Source of the DNA: Sutcliffiella tianshenii
Lineage (GTDB): Bacteria; Bacillota; Bacilli; Bacillales; Bacillaceae_I
Direction: 5' to 3'
Assembly (NCBI RefSeq): GCF_016908565.1
Contig: NZ_JAFBED010000004.1
Span: 62,001 to 126,000 of the forward strand
Length of the DNA: 64,000 nucleotides
A program made the position numbers and the translations under genes. Numbering within the stretch: the first letter of the stretch is position 1; each line of letters opens with the position of its first letter. Of this stretch, positions 15,632 to 22,473 are shown piece after piece. The notes under the pieces are model-generated. The model worked only from the letters and a program-made list of their open reading frames with translations. It made no database searches and was not told the origin of the DNA.

Positions 15632-16882
15632 ATGTTGTTTAACTTACAACCAAACGAGGACTGTCAATCGTATAAAAAAATGTTAATGTCCGCTGGTGCA
15701 TTATCAAATCTTTTTTCTAATAACGACACTCCATATCTTGTATCAAGAAATGTAGAGAATGCCTATTGCGAAGCTTTTGGTGCTGACAACTTAGGGAGAT
15801 CCGACTGTTCAGCGGACGCTGCGTTAGACGGTGTCGGTATTGGAATAAAAACCTTTATTCACGGGAACGGCAGAACACTTCAAAAAGTAGCTGAGTTTAA
15901 CAAAGACTCTGAACTTTACCGTAATCAGTTACCAAAAGAACTAATCAATACAGTTGCAACCCTTCGCAATGAACGTATTGACTTTACAATGCGTACCTAT
16001 CGTTTGAAGTCAATGATCTACCATTGCGTTACGAGAAAGCCTGGAAAGATTCTTATCTTTGAATCGCCAATGGACAAAGTCGACATTGCCAATATCAGAA
16101 ATATCAGCCTCAGCAACAAGAATACGATTACCTTTGAGGACGGCAAAAACGAGTACAGCTTCAATTTAACAAAAAGCACACTCTATAAACGCTTCATTAC
16201 CACTGAACCTTTAGCAGAAATCGAAGTTAAGATTCTTGAAAATCCTTACAGTGCTTTAGCAAAACTCGCTGAAATCATGTTGCCTAAAGTTGAGACTTAT
16301 TCATTCAAATCAATTCTTGAACAAGTTGAAGACTATAAGAAAGAATCTAAACAAGCAGAACAAATCGATATGATCTTTGTAGACCCACCTTATTCAGTAG
16401 GTGCTTCAAAGCAAAAAATTGTATCAGATAAACATGTTATCCTCCCCCTATATTCAGACCGAGGCAACAAACGTCATGTACCTGAGAAAAGCGGTTTAAA
16501 TCAGTGGAATGCTAGTGGTCGACCACGTCACCATGATGAGGTTTACATTCCAATTCCGAAATGGATTCATGATGTTTTTCCAACATTTTTCCCACCACGA
16601 GATGAGAACTTCCAACTAAGACTGCCTGACAAATCACTCTTATCTGCAAAAGTATGTCAAGATAACAGCAAAGCCTTAATGTCAAATCCTAATAAAGACC
16701 TAGGAGAATGGATGTTACGACAAGTACTTGATTTAAAAGAAAGAGAATTATTAACTTACGAATACCTTCAAGTTTTAGGCATTGATTCTGTAATCGTCTA
16801 TAAACATTCAGAAAAGCATTACTCTATTGATTTTTGCGAAATTGGAAGCTACGACTTATTCCAAAGTGAAAAGCAAGTTTAA
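15632..16882 (+). CDS. Type II restriction endonuclease (probable), C-terminal B3-like domain
   Basis: 416 aa, preceded by GGGGG. The N-terminal part has SADAALDGVGIGIKTF around residue 60-75, an acidic residue followed by a G-I-K pair that fits a PD-(D/E)XK nuclease core. The C-terminal third (DMIFVDPPYS... FFPPRDENFQLRLPDKS... SKALMSNPNKDLGEWMLR) resembles the B3-like DNA-recognition domains at the C-terminus of NgoFVII-type restriction enzymes. Its place between a controller and Vsr and opposite a C5 methylase makes the restriction role secure by context; the fold assignments are tentative. Confidence 0.75.
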   Translation: MLFNLQPNEDCQSYKKMLMSAGALSNLFSNNDTPYLVSRNVENAYCEAFGADNLGRSDCSADAALDGVGIGIKTFIHGNGRTLQKVAEFNKDSELYRNQLPKELINTVATLRNERIDFTMRTYRLKSMIYHCVTRKPGKILIFESPMDKVDIANIRNISLSNKNTITFEDGKNEYSFNLTKSTLYKRFITTEPLAEIEVKILENPYSALAKLAEIMLPKVETYSFKSILEQVEDYKKESKQAEQIDMIFVDPPYSVGASKQKIVSDKHVILPLYSDRGNKRHVPEKSGLNQWNASGRPRHHDEVYIPIPKWIHDVFPTFFPPRDENFQLRLPDKSLLSAKVCQDNSKALMSNPNKDLGEWMLRQVLDLKERELLTYEYLQVLGIDSVIVYKHSEKHYSIDFCEIGSYDLFQSEKQV

Positions 16883-16885
16883 ACT

Positions 16886-16912
16886 TAAAGGCCTCTTAGA
16901 GGTCTTTTATGT
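16886..16912 (+). terminator. Terminator after the restriction gene
   Basis: An AAAGGCCTC/GAGGTCTTT hairpin with a 3-nt loop, ending in T residues. Vsr at 16976 therefore probably has its own promoter or relies on readthrough. Confidence 0.65.
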
Positions 16913-16975
16913 TTTATTCAATAAAATCATGGGCAAATAAATTGATAGGACACATACAAATAAGGGTGATTATCT

Positions 16976-17404
16976 GTGGCAGATAACTTGACTTCAGAAC
17001 AAAGAAGGAAAAATATGCAGGCAATACGTTCTCAATCTAAACTTGAGAACATTTTCACTAAAGAGTTATGGAAAAAGGGGTACAGGTTCAGGAAAAATGT
17101 AAAAGCTTTATACGGAAAACCAGATATCGCTATCCAAAAATATAAAATCGTTATTTTTATTGATTCTTGTTTTTGGCACTCCTGCCCCATACATGGAAAT
17201 AAACCTAAAAGTAATCAAGAATACTGGAACAATAAACTCGCACGTAATATTCAGCGGGATAAAGAAGTAAATGAATACTACAATAGTAAGAATTGGCAAA
17301 TAAAAAGAGTTTGGGAACACGAGATAAAGAACGATCTTGTCAAAACAATTATAGACGTTGAAAATTTCATTGATAAAGCAAAAGAAGATTATTATTCAAA
17401 GTAA
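16976..17404 (+). CDS. vsr: Very short patch repair endonuclease (Vsr)
   Basis: 142 aa from a GTG start. It shows the Vsr signature: MQAIRSQSKLE near the N-terminus, YGKPDI with the metal-binding aspartate, FIDSCFWHSCP and the zinc ligands, then NIQRDKEVN and RVWEHEI. Vsr nicks beside T:G mismatches formed when 5-methylcytosine deaminates, so it repairs damage caused by the neighbouring C5 methyltransferase. Presence of vsr beside the methylase strongly indicates that the enzyme makes 5-methylcytosine. Confidence 0.95.
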   Translation: MADNLTSEQRRKNMQAIRSQSKLENIFTKELWKKGYRFRKNVKALYGKPDIAIQKYKIVIFIDSCFWHSCPIHGNKPKSNQEYWNNKLARNIQRDKEVNEYYNSKNWQIKRVWEHEIKNDLVKTIIDVENFIDKAKEDYYSK

Positions 17405-17505
17405 CTTATCACTTAAAATGTTACATTCAAATTACTTATTTATATAGACTTCTCTTAAAAACATGCTATACTGAGGTTACTTATAAAATATGTTACATTC
17501 AAAAC
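17401..17505 (+). promoter_or_regulatory. Recombinase promoter flanked by direct repeats
   Basis: An extended -10 TGCTATACT (17464-17472) with a weak -35 TAGACT (17445-17450) lies upstream of the tyrosine recombinase. Two similar sequences, both containing TTACATTCAAA preceded by TAACTTAT or TTACTTAT, bracket it at 17402-17431 and 17478-17504. The pair may be operators or binding sites of the recombinase. Confidence 0.5.
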
Positions 17506-17538
17506 GTTGATTTTACTAACATAGAGAGAGGTAACTTT

Positions 17539-18105
17539 ATGAATAGCAAAAAAGATGAAATCAAAGATGTACAGCCGATTCGGTCACTTGAACAGCTAAA
17601 TGATATGAAATGGTCATTAAAGAAATGGTGCGGTGAACGTGACTACATAATGTTCTTATTTGGTATCAATACTGGTTTAAGGGTCAGTGACTTATTGAAA
17701 TTAAAGATCAGTGACATTAAGGGGAAAAAGAAACTAGCTGTTAAAGAGGGAAAAACAGAAAAACCTCGTACTATCCACCTTACGAATATATACAAGGAAC
17801 TTAACGATTACATAGGGACTTTAGAAGGCACTGTATGGCTGTTCCCTTCTCGCAAGGGAGATAAGCCTATTAGCAGAATCCAGGCGTATAGACAGCTAAA
17901 TAAAGCGTCTGATATGGTGGATATTACTGACGGTATCGGAACTCATACAATGAGAAAAACGTTCGGCTACTGGTACTATAAACAAACTAAAGACATAGCA
18001 ACTCTACAGCAGATACTAAACCATTCACACCCTGAAATTACTTTGCGATATATCGGAATAACTGACGAGGAAATAGAAAACAGTTTGTCTAACTTCGTGC
18101 TATGA
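17539..18105 (+). CDS. Small tyrosine recombinase (catalytic domain only)
   Basis: 188 aa with the complete catalytic set: NTGLRVSDLLKL (Arg I), a beta-hairpin lysine around EGKTEKPRTIHL, HTMRKTFGYW (His-x-x-Arg), LNHSHPEITLRYIG (His and the Tyr nucleophile). It lacks the N-terminal core-binding domain of phage integrases, as do small resolvase-type tyrosine recombinases of Bacillus plasmids and phages. Since a serine integrase already explains integration, this enzyme may resolve multimers or invert DNA. Two repeats flank its promoter. Confidence 0.85.
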   Translation: MNSKKDEIKDVQPIRSLEQLNDMKWSLKKWCGERDYIMFLFGINTGLRVSDLLKLKISDIKGKKKLAVKEGKTEKPRTIHLTNIYKELNDYIGTLEGTVWLFPSRKGDKPISRIQAYRQLNKASDMVDITDGIGTHTMRKTFGYWYYKQTKDIATLQQILNHSHPEITLRYIGITDEEIENSLSNFVL

Positions 18106-18112
18106 CATACAA

Positions 18113-18148
18113 TGAGGCGACACTCAATCAGTGTTTGTCTCTTTTTTA
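18113..18148 (+). terminator. Terminator of the tyrosine recombinase gene
   Basis: ACACT/AGTGT hairpin (with flanking partial pairing GAGGCG...TGTCTC) followed by six T residues. Confidence 0.75.
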
Positions 18149-18150
18149 TG

Positions 18151-18167
18151 TTCTAAATTTTAGAACC
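18151..18167. promoter_or_regulatory. 17-bp palindromic motif, copy 2
   Basis: Exact repeat of the TTCTAAATTTTAGAACC sequence found at 10535-10551. It sits just after the recombinase terminator in a 290-bp gap that holds no gene. Confidence 0.5.
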
Positions 18168-18377
18168 AATGAATTAAAAGCTATGAAAAGCGGGGTTGTG
18201 CATGAGGGTGATCTTTGAATGAAGGCAAAGAAACTGTAAAGCTAAAATCCTTGACGCTGTTGGATTGTGCATAAAAAAGTTTCTGAGGCTGGTGTCCACT
18301 AGAGGCAACCAAGCATAATTTTGACTAATCCCCCTTACTATAAATAACAGTTAATTACTTCTAAATTGAACAATTCG

Positions 18378-18406
18378 AGATAATAAAAAAGCATCCAACT
18401 AAGGAC
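18378..18406 (-). terminator. Terminator of the HEPN-like gene
   Basis: On the minus strand GCGTCC pairs with GGATGC around TTAGT, followed by six T residues. The stem overlaps the stop codon. Confidence 0.75.
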
Positions 18407-19058
18407 GCCCGTACCAATGACCTTCATCCTGTTCACGTTCCATCTCTTCAAGTCTCATTTCTTCGTAATGCATTTCTGCCCACATTTCTGCTTGTTGTTC
18501 TTGATACTCTTCAACGGTAAGTTCAAAACGAGAATCTTGAATATAACCTTCTAAGTCTTCTATGTGAGATTCGAGGAATTCTACGGCTTGTTCATAACAG
18601 ACTTGTAAGTTAGTAACCAAGGTTTCAGTTTCATTTTCTTCAAGTTCCACTTCATAATGCATAAAATTATTACGAATTTTATTAACATAGAGAATTGTGG
18701 AATTAAGTTTTTCTGGTATTTCAATATCGCATAGGTATTCGATTCTCTTTAATGCCTCTAAAAGGCTTACAGTTCTTAAATTTTTATCTATATCAAAGAC
18801 CGTCTTTTGATTGCCATTTGTTTTTTTTAAGTCTTGTTTTGCCTTTAAATATGGTTCGATTTTCTCAAACATTAAAGCTGGGCTGCGTTGCTTAAGGATG
18901 TATTTTAATAAAAGTTCAACACCATGATTAAGAAAAATTACAGCATCTTTTAATCTATGTTCTCCACCATCAGCAATACCCTTTAATATTTCTAAGTTTT
19001 CGTAAGCAGATCTTAATGAGTCTGCCCCATTATCAAGTAAGGTAAATTTCAACAACAT
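18399..19058 (-). CDS. HEPN-like helical protein
   Basis: 219 aa. The first 160 residues are helical with a FLNHGVELLLKYILKQ helix and IRNNFMHYE around residue 130, matching the R-N-x3-H motif of HEPN ribonucleases. The tail is strongly acidic (EEYQEQQAEMWAEMHYEEMRLEEMEREQ) and could shield the basic face or bind a partner. Stand-alone on the minus strand. Likely an RNase-type toxin, an Abi-like factor or an inactive HEPN adaptor; the activity is not provable here. Confidence 0.65.
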   Translation of the reverse strand: MLLKFTLLDNGADSLRSAYENLEILKGIADGGEHRLKDAVIFLNHGVELLLKYILKQRSPALMFEKIEPYLKAKQDLKKTNGNQKTVFDIDKNLRTVSLLEALKRIEYLCDIEIPEKLNSTILYVNKIRNNFMHYEVELEENETETLVTNLQVCYEQAVEFLESHIEDLEGYIQDSRFELTVEEYQEQQAEMWAEMHYEEMRLEEMEREQDEGHWYGRP

Positions 19059-19760
19059 TCAACTCCTTTTTACATAAATTATACAATTCGACAATAGAGA
19101 CTATTTTCCTTCAAAATTTATCTTTGTGATTAACCCATTAAAAAAACCTTATATTTCAAGGGTTCATCGGATTTAATAATCACAAGCAAAGTCACAATAT
19201 GTTGTGATTAACAAACGATTTAATAATCCCTATTCCGCTGCTAAACAAAATGGCAAAAGTCTATACAGGTTCTCAGGACAAACTTTTTGCTAATTGTGTC
19301 TAAGTTGTGAACGTCATTAACCTTACAGCCTCAAGGGTTCTAGCGTTTTACAAAAAATTACTAAAAATAATTTCAAAAAGAACCTGTAAATGGGTACTAT
19401 TTGCCAAACTATATACTGTAGAAAACTGATAATAGATTATATATAACTGTTCTATAGATAATAAATACTTAAAAGATATACAGCTTCGCTGGTGACTTCG
19501 TCACTAATACTAAAAAGATTAACTAATATATCTTAGCTAGAATACTAGTAATAAATACTGTATATAATACATGGCATGAAGCGTAAGCGAAATGACATGG
19601 CGTAAGCAATATAACCTTAATTAAATAATGTCACCAGTTAATAGCTGGTGTTTATAGATACTAAGTTAATACCTTTTAACAGTAGCAACAGTGTATCTCT
19701 CTGTCCCCCTCTAATGGCATTTAGCTGTTAGGGGGGTTTTTATTTTTGTCCAACAAAAAA
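19059..19760. other. AT-rich non-coding region with several hairpins (possible RNA on plus strand)
   Basis: No gene is supported in these 700 bp. Two adjoining mini-hairpins, CAGCTTCGCTG (19481-19491) and GTGACTTCGTCAC (19492-19504), both have TTC loops. CACCAGTTAATAGCTGGTG (about 19630-19648) is a perfect 6-bp stem, and a C-run/G-run hairpin at 19705-19745 ends in T residues, i.e. a plus-strand terminator. Together they could belong to an untranslated RNA. Short repeats (GCGTAAGC near 19578 and 19600) are also present. Confidence 0.4.
19705..19745 (+). terminator. Plus-strand terminator in the non-coding region
   Basis: A CCCCCTCTAA/TTAGGGGG stem (one side slipped by a base pair) is followed by T5ATTTTT. 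No plus-strand protein gene lies upstream, hence the suggestion of a small RNA. Confidence 0.65.
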
Positions 19761-19781
19761 GAATAATCAAAACGATTATTC
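19755..19781 (-). terminator. Terminator of the serine recombinase gene
   Basis: GAATAATC (19761-19768) pairs with GATTATTC (19774-19781). On the minus strand it is followed by six T residues and overlaps the stop codon at 19776. Confidence 0.8.
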
Positions 19782-21254
19782 CTCTTTGAACCTTATGATT
19801 AACTTTGGTGATTCCGCACCTTTTTTGTAAGACCAAAAAATCCCGCTAATTAAACCATGTAATAAACGGTTTATCTTTTCGTCTGAGTAGCCTTCTCCGT
19901 CAAGGAAATGCCATTTCCCTACTAGGCTATCTATAGCAGCTATCTGTTCTTTAAGATCATTTATTTTAACGGACTTATCTTCATTTTCTACCCTTACTAT
20001 TTCTTCCTCAATTAGCTTTATTTCTTCCTGCCTTATAGCTTTTCGTTCCCTATATGTAACGATATTTATTTCATCTTCTTCAAACATTATAAGGATTTTT
20101 TCCAAAGCTTTCTTAGCCTTATTTAACTGCCTAATAAGCTTGTCCTTCTTAAACTGAGTGGTATCTTCTTGTTGAGTATCTTCCAGTGTTTCTAGTGCTT
20201 TTAAAAGAGGTTCTTTGTAAGCTAATACTTCTTCCTTAATCATAGCTAGGACAGGGTTGTAGTAAAAACCCCTGTTACCGCACTTACAATGCTTAATATA
20301 AAATTTATCAATATGAGAATGGTAGTTGTTACCTTGTACCTTTCCGCAATTAGCACAAAAAACAAGGTTACTTGTAGGATATATTCTATTTTTACTTCTC
20401 GGTGCTTTAAATGAATACTCGTTTACGATCTTATTAGCTTTTTCCCATGTATCCTCATCCACAATTGGGGGGTGTGCATTATGAACAATTATCCACTCTT
20501 CTTTTGGTCTCAGCTGATAACGACCAATAGTTTTATTACTGGCAATAGTTCCTTTATAAGCGTCATTATTTATAATACGCTGGATACTGTTGTACTTAAA
20601 CTCATAACCTTGCCTTGTTTTTATTCCCATGCTACTTAGTGTTTTCAATAGTTTAGGAATTGTTGTACCTTTAACTATCTCAGAAAAAATAAACTGAACA
20701 TCTTTAGCACGTTCATTAGGAAAAAGCTTTCTTGTCTTTGGGTCTTTGGTATACCCTAACGGTGCTATGCCATCTGTCCACAGACCTTGCTGTTGGGCAA
20801 ACTTCTTTCCTCTTTGCATACGCTTGAGGATTTGCTTATATTCCCCACTTGCAATAAGACTAGTTATACCTAATAATAAACTATCATCATCTCGAGTTAA
20901 ATCGTATAACCGATATGGTGTAACTATGTATGTTTCCGTTTCAAATAATATTTTCTTTATTACACTTGAATCGAATTCGTTCCTAGAAAGTCTATCTATA
21001 TCCATTACCACCACAGCATCAAAATGTTTTTCTTGTAACTTAAGCAATAACTTAACCATTTCTTCACGATCTTCGATATTCCTACTTGAGGCTACTTCTT
21101 CAAACAACTCATATGACCAATTATTTTCTTTACATAAACTAATTAACGCTTGACGGTGGTTAGCTAATACTTGTTCAATTCCTTGATTTTCTTCATCACG
21201 ACTTAAGCGTAAATATACTGCAACGTGTTTTATGTTTTCGTTGTTGAATAGCAA
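19776..21254 (-). CDS. Large serine recombinase (element integrase)
   Basis: The start is placed at the TTG at 21254 because AAGGAAGGTG would otherwise overlap the GTG at 21263; length about 492 aa. An N-terminal resolvase domain (YLRLSRDEEN with the serine nucleophile; VVMDIDRLSR) is followed by a recombinase domain (GYEFKYNSIQRIINNDAYKGT), a zinc ribbon (CANCGK...CKCG) and a C-terminal coiled coil that mediates synapsis and directionality. It catalyses site-specific exchange between element and comGA attachment sites. It lies 50 bp inside the right junction and reads away from it, the usual location for such integrases. Confidence 0.95.
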   Translation of the reverse strand: MLFNNENIKHVAVYLRLSRDEENQGIEQVLANHRQALISLCKENNWSYELFEEVASSRNIEDREEMVKLLLKLQEKHFDAVVVMDIDRLSRNEFDSSVIKKILFETETYIVTPYRLYDLTRDDDSLLLGITSLIASGEYKQILKRMQRGKKFAQQQGLWTDGIAPLGYTKDPKTRKLFPNERAKDVQFIFSEIVKGTTIPKLLKTLSSMGIKTRQGYEFKYNSIQRIINNDAYKGTIASNKTIGRYQLRPKEEWIIVHNAHPPIVDEDTWEKANKIVNEYSFKAPRSKNRIYPTSNLVFCANCGKVQGNNYHSHIDKFYIKHCKCGNRGFYYNPVLAMIKEEVLAYKEPLLKALETLEDTQQEDTTQFKKDKLIRQLNKAKKALEKILIMFEEDEINIVTYRERKAIRQEEIKLIEEEIVRVENEDKSVKINDLKEQIAAIDSLVGKWHFLDGEGYSDEKINRLLHGLISGIFWSYKKGAESPKLIIRFKEE

Positions 21255-21299
21255 TATAATCACCTTCCTATAGGTAATTATATTATGTTACCCCCACGT

Positions 21300-21316
21300 T
21301 CTCAACCAGTTGGACC
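21300..21316. other. Right attachment junction (attR)
   Basis: Element sequence TTCTCAA meets comGA at CCAGT (21306-21310), followed by TGGACCAGTAAA from the gene. With the left junction it reconstructs an attP whose arms both contain TA-C/T-CCCCA in opposite orientation at about 20 bp from the core, a dyad expected for a serine-integrase site. Confidence 0.75.
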
Positions 21317-21742
21317 AGTAAAAATGATCAATCCATGGGAGTGTTTCATTAAGGAAAGAAGCTTGGTGGTGGAGTTGGGAAATAGGGTCATGTATTTCAA
21401 TGGGTAATAGGTGTCCTGCGGGAGTATGCGAATGACTAGGCTTTCATTGTATAGAGTTGGCAGGGTTGAGAGTCTGAGGTTGATCTGATTGGAGTCAATG
21501 GTGAGGGTCAATGAGCCGTTTTGCGGTTTTCTTGTTTCCCCAATGTCCATTGATGCCTGGAATTTAAGGTGGGAAACCATTCTTTCATAGATGTCGAGTG
21601 ATATTTCCTCCTGTTCATAAAGGTAGTGATCGACCCTGAACATGAGGGTTGCAGAAGATTCCAAAGGTTTCATGTGGATGTCTGACACGCGAAGCTTCAG
21701 TGCTTGACGTACAAGCTCTTCACACTTGTGTTCAATATTCAT
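21302..21742 (-). pseudogene. comGA: comGA 5' fragment (N-terminal domain and start of Walker A)
   Basis: From an ATG at 21742 with GAGGTG upstream, 147 codons encode the N-terminal domain typical of ComGA/GspE (NIEHKCEELVRQALKLRVSDIHMKP, later RMVSHLKFQASMDIGETRKPQNGS) and stop at HGLIIFTGPTG. The gene is cut within GPTGSGKT, and the frame runs into element DNA and ends at a TGA four bases later. ComGA is the ATPase powering the transformation pseudopilus, so this product is non-functional unless the element excises. Confidence 0.95.
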
Positions 21743-21854
21743 TTTTCACCTCGATACATTTATTTAACGGTAATATTCTCCTCTCCTATTTTTTCTTGCT
21801 CCTATGATTTCTACAAATCTCGAGCAATTCCTGCAAGATTTTTATTTTTCTCAA

Positions 21855-21886
21855 AAAAAATACCAGACCTAAATGATGGCCTGGCG
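21855..21886 (-). terminator. Terminator of the PfpI-family gene
   Basis: On the minus strand GCCAGGCC pairs with GGTCTGGT (one wobble pair), followed by eight T residues. It isolates this gene from comGA. Confidence 0.8.
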
Positions 21887-21894
21887 TTAATCTT

Positions 21895-22410
21895 TTATTT
21901 CAATAGCTTCAAAGATTCCCGGATGAACGCTGGAAGGTCGTCAGGAGTCCTGCTTGAGACCAGCTGATCGTGGCATACGACAACTTCCTCATCATGGAAA
22001 TTCGCTCCGGCATTTTTCAGGTCCACCTTAATGGAAGTGTAGCCCGTAATATCCCTTCCCTTCAAAGCCTCCGCTGTTATCAGCAGTTGTGGACCATGGC
22101 AGATTGCAAAAACAGGCTTTTGATCATCCATGAAGGCTTTGGCAAAGGTGACGAAACGGTCATCGGCTCTTAATATATCAGGCGAGAACCCCCCTGGTAT
22201 GAACAAAGCGTCAAAATCCTCCGGTTTCACATCGTCAATCCCGGCATCCGATGTCACCTCTGTATCATCGGTTTTACCCGTCAAGGTTTCCCCTTTCGAT
22301 TTTTCAATGACAGTCAGGCTGTGTCCCGCTTCCTTGAATGCCTTTGCCGGCTCCGTGTACTCTGAATCCTCGAACATATCGGTCATCACTATCGCAATTT
22401 TTTTACTCAT
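21895..22410 (-). CDS. DJ-1/PfpI family protein (type 1 glutamine amidotransferase-like)
   Basis: About 171 aa from the ATG at 22410 (AAGGAG 9 bp upstream). It has KIAIVMTDMFEDSEYTEP with the conserved glutamate and FAICHGPQLLI with the nucleophile-elbow cysteine, then a strand with GYTSIKVDLKNAGANF. Members act as deglycases, chaperones or general stress proteins; YfkM-like enzymes of Bacillus belong here. Single gene with its own terminator. Substrate unknown. Confidence 0.9.
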   Translation of the reverse strand: MSKKIAIVMTDMFEDSEYTEPAKAFKEAGHSLTVIEKSKGETLTGKTDDTEVTSDAGIDDVKPEDFDALFIPGGFSPDILRADDRFVTFAKAFMDDQKPVFAICHGPQLLITAEALKGRDITGYTSIKVDLKNAGANFHDEEVVVCHDQLVSSRTPDDLPAFIRESLKLLK

Positions 22411-22473
22411 ATTCATCGACTCCTTCATCTATTGATTACATAGATAAGGTACCCGTCCATCATCTTAATAAAC

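Larger units (their letters stand above)
10053..21307. mobile_element. 11-kb integrated element carrying a type II R-M system
   Basis: The element is bounded by comGA half-genes that join perfectly once it is removed. It encodes its large serine recombinase immediately inside the right junction, as in serine-integrase phages and islands. The rest is a regulator-led cluster with a virion-like protein, C5 methyltransferase, controller, restriction enzyme, Vsr, small tyrosine recombinase, HEPN-like protein and large AT-rich non-coding stretches. No terminase, portal, replication or conjugation gene was recognised, so it is probably a genomic island, satellite or reduced prophage rather than a full phage. 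Confidence 0.85.

Noticed and set aside
21743-21894. ComK boxes (AAAA-N5-TTTT) before comGA
   Set aside because: A-tracts and T-tracts are present but no pair at proper spacing could be read with confidence.
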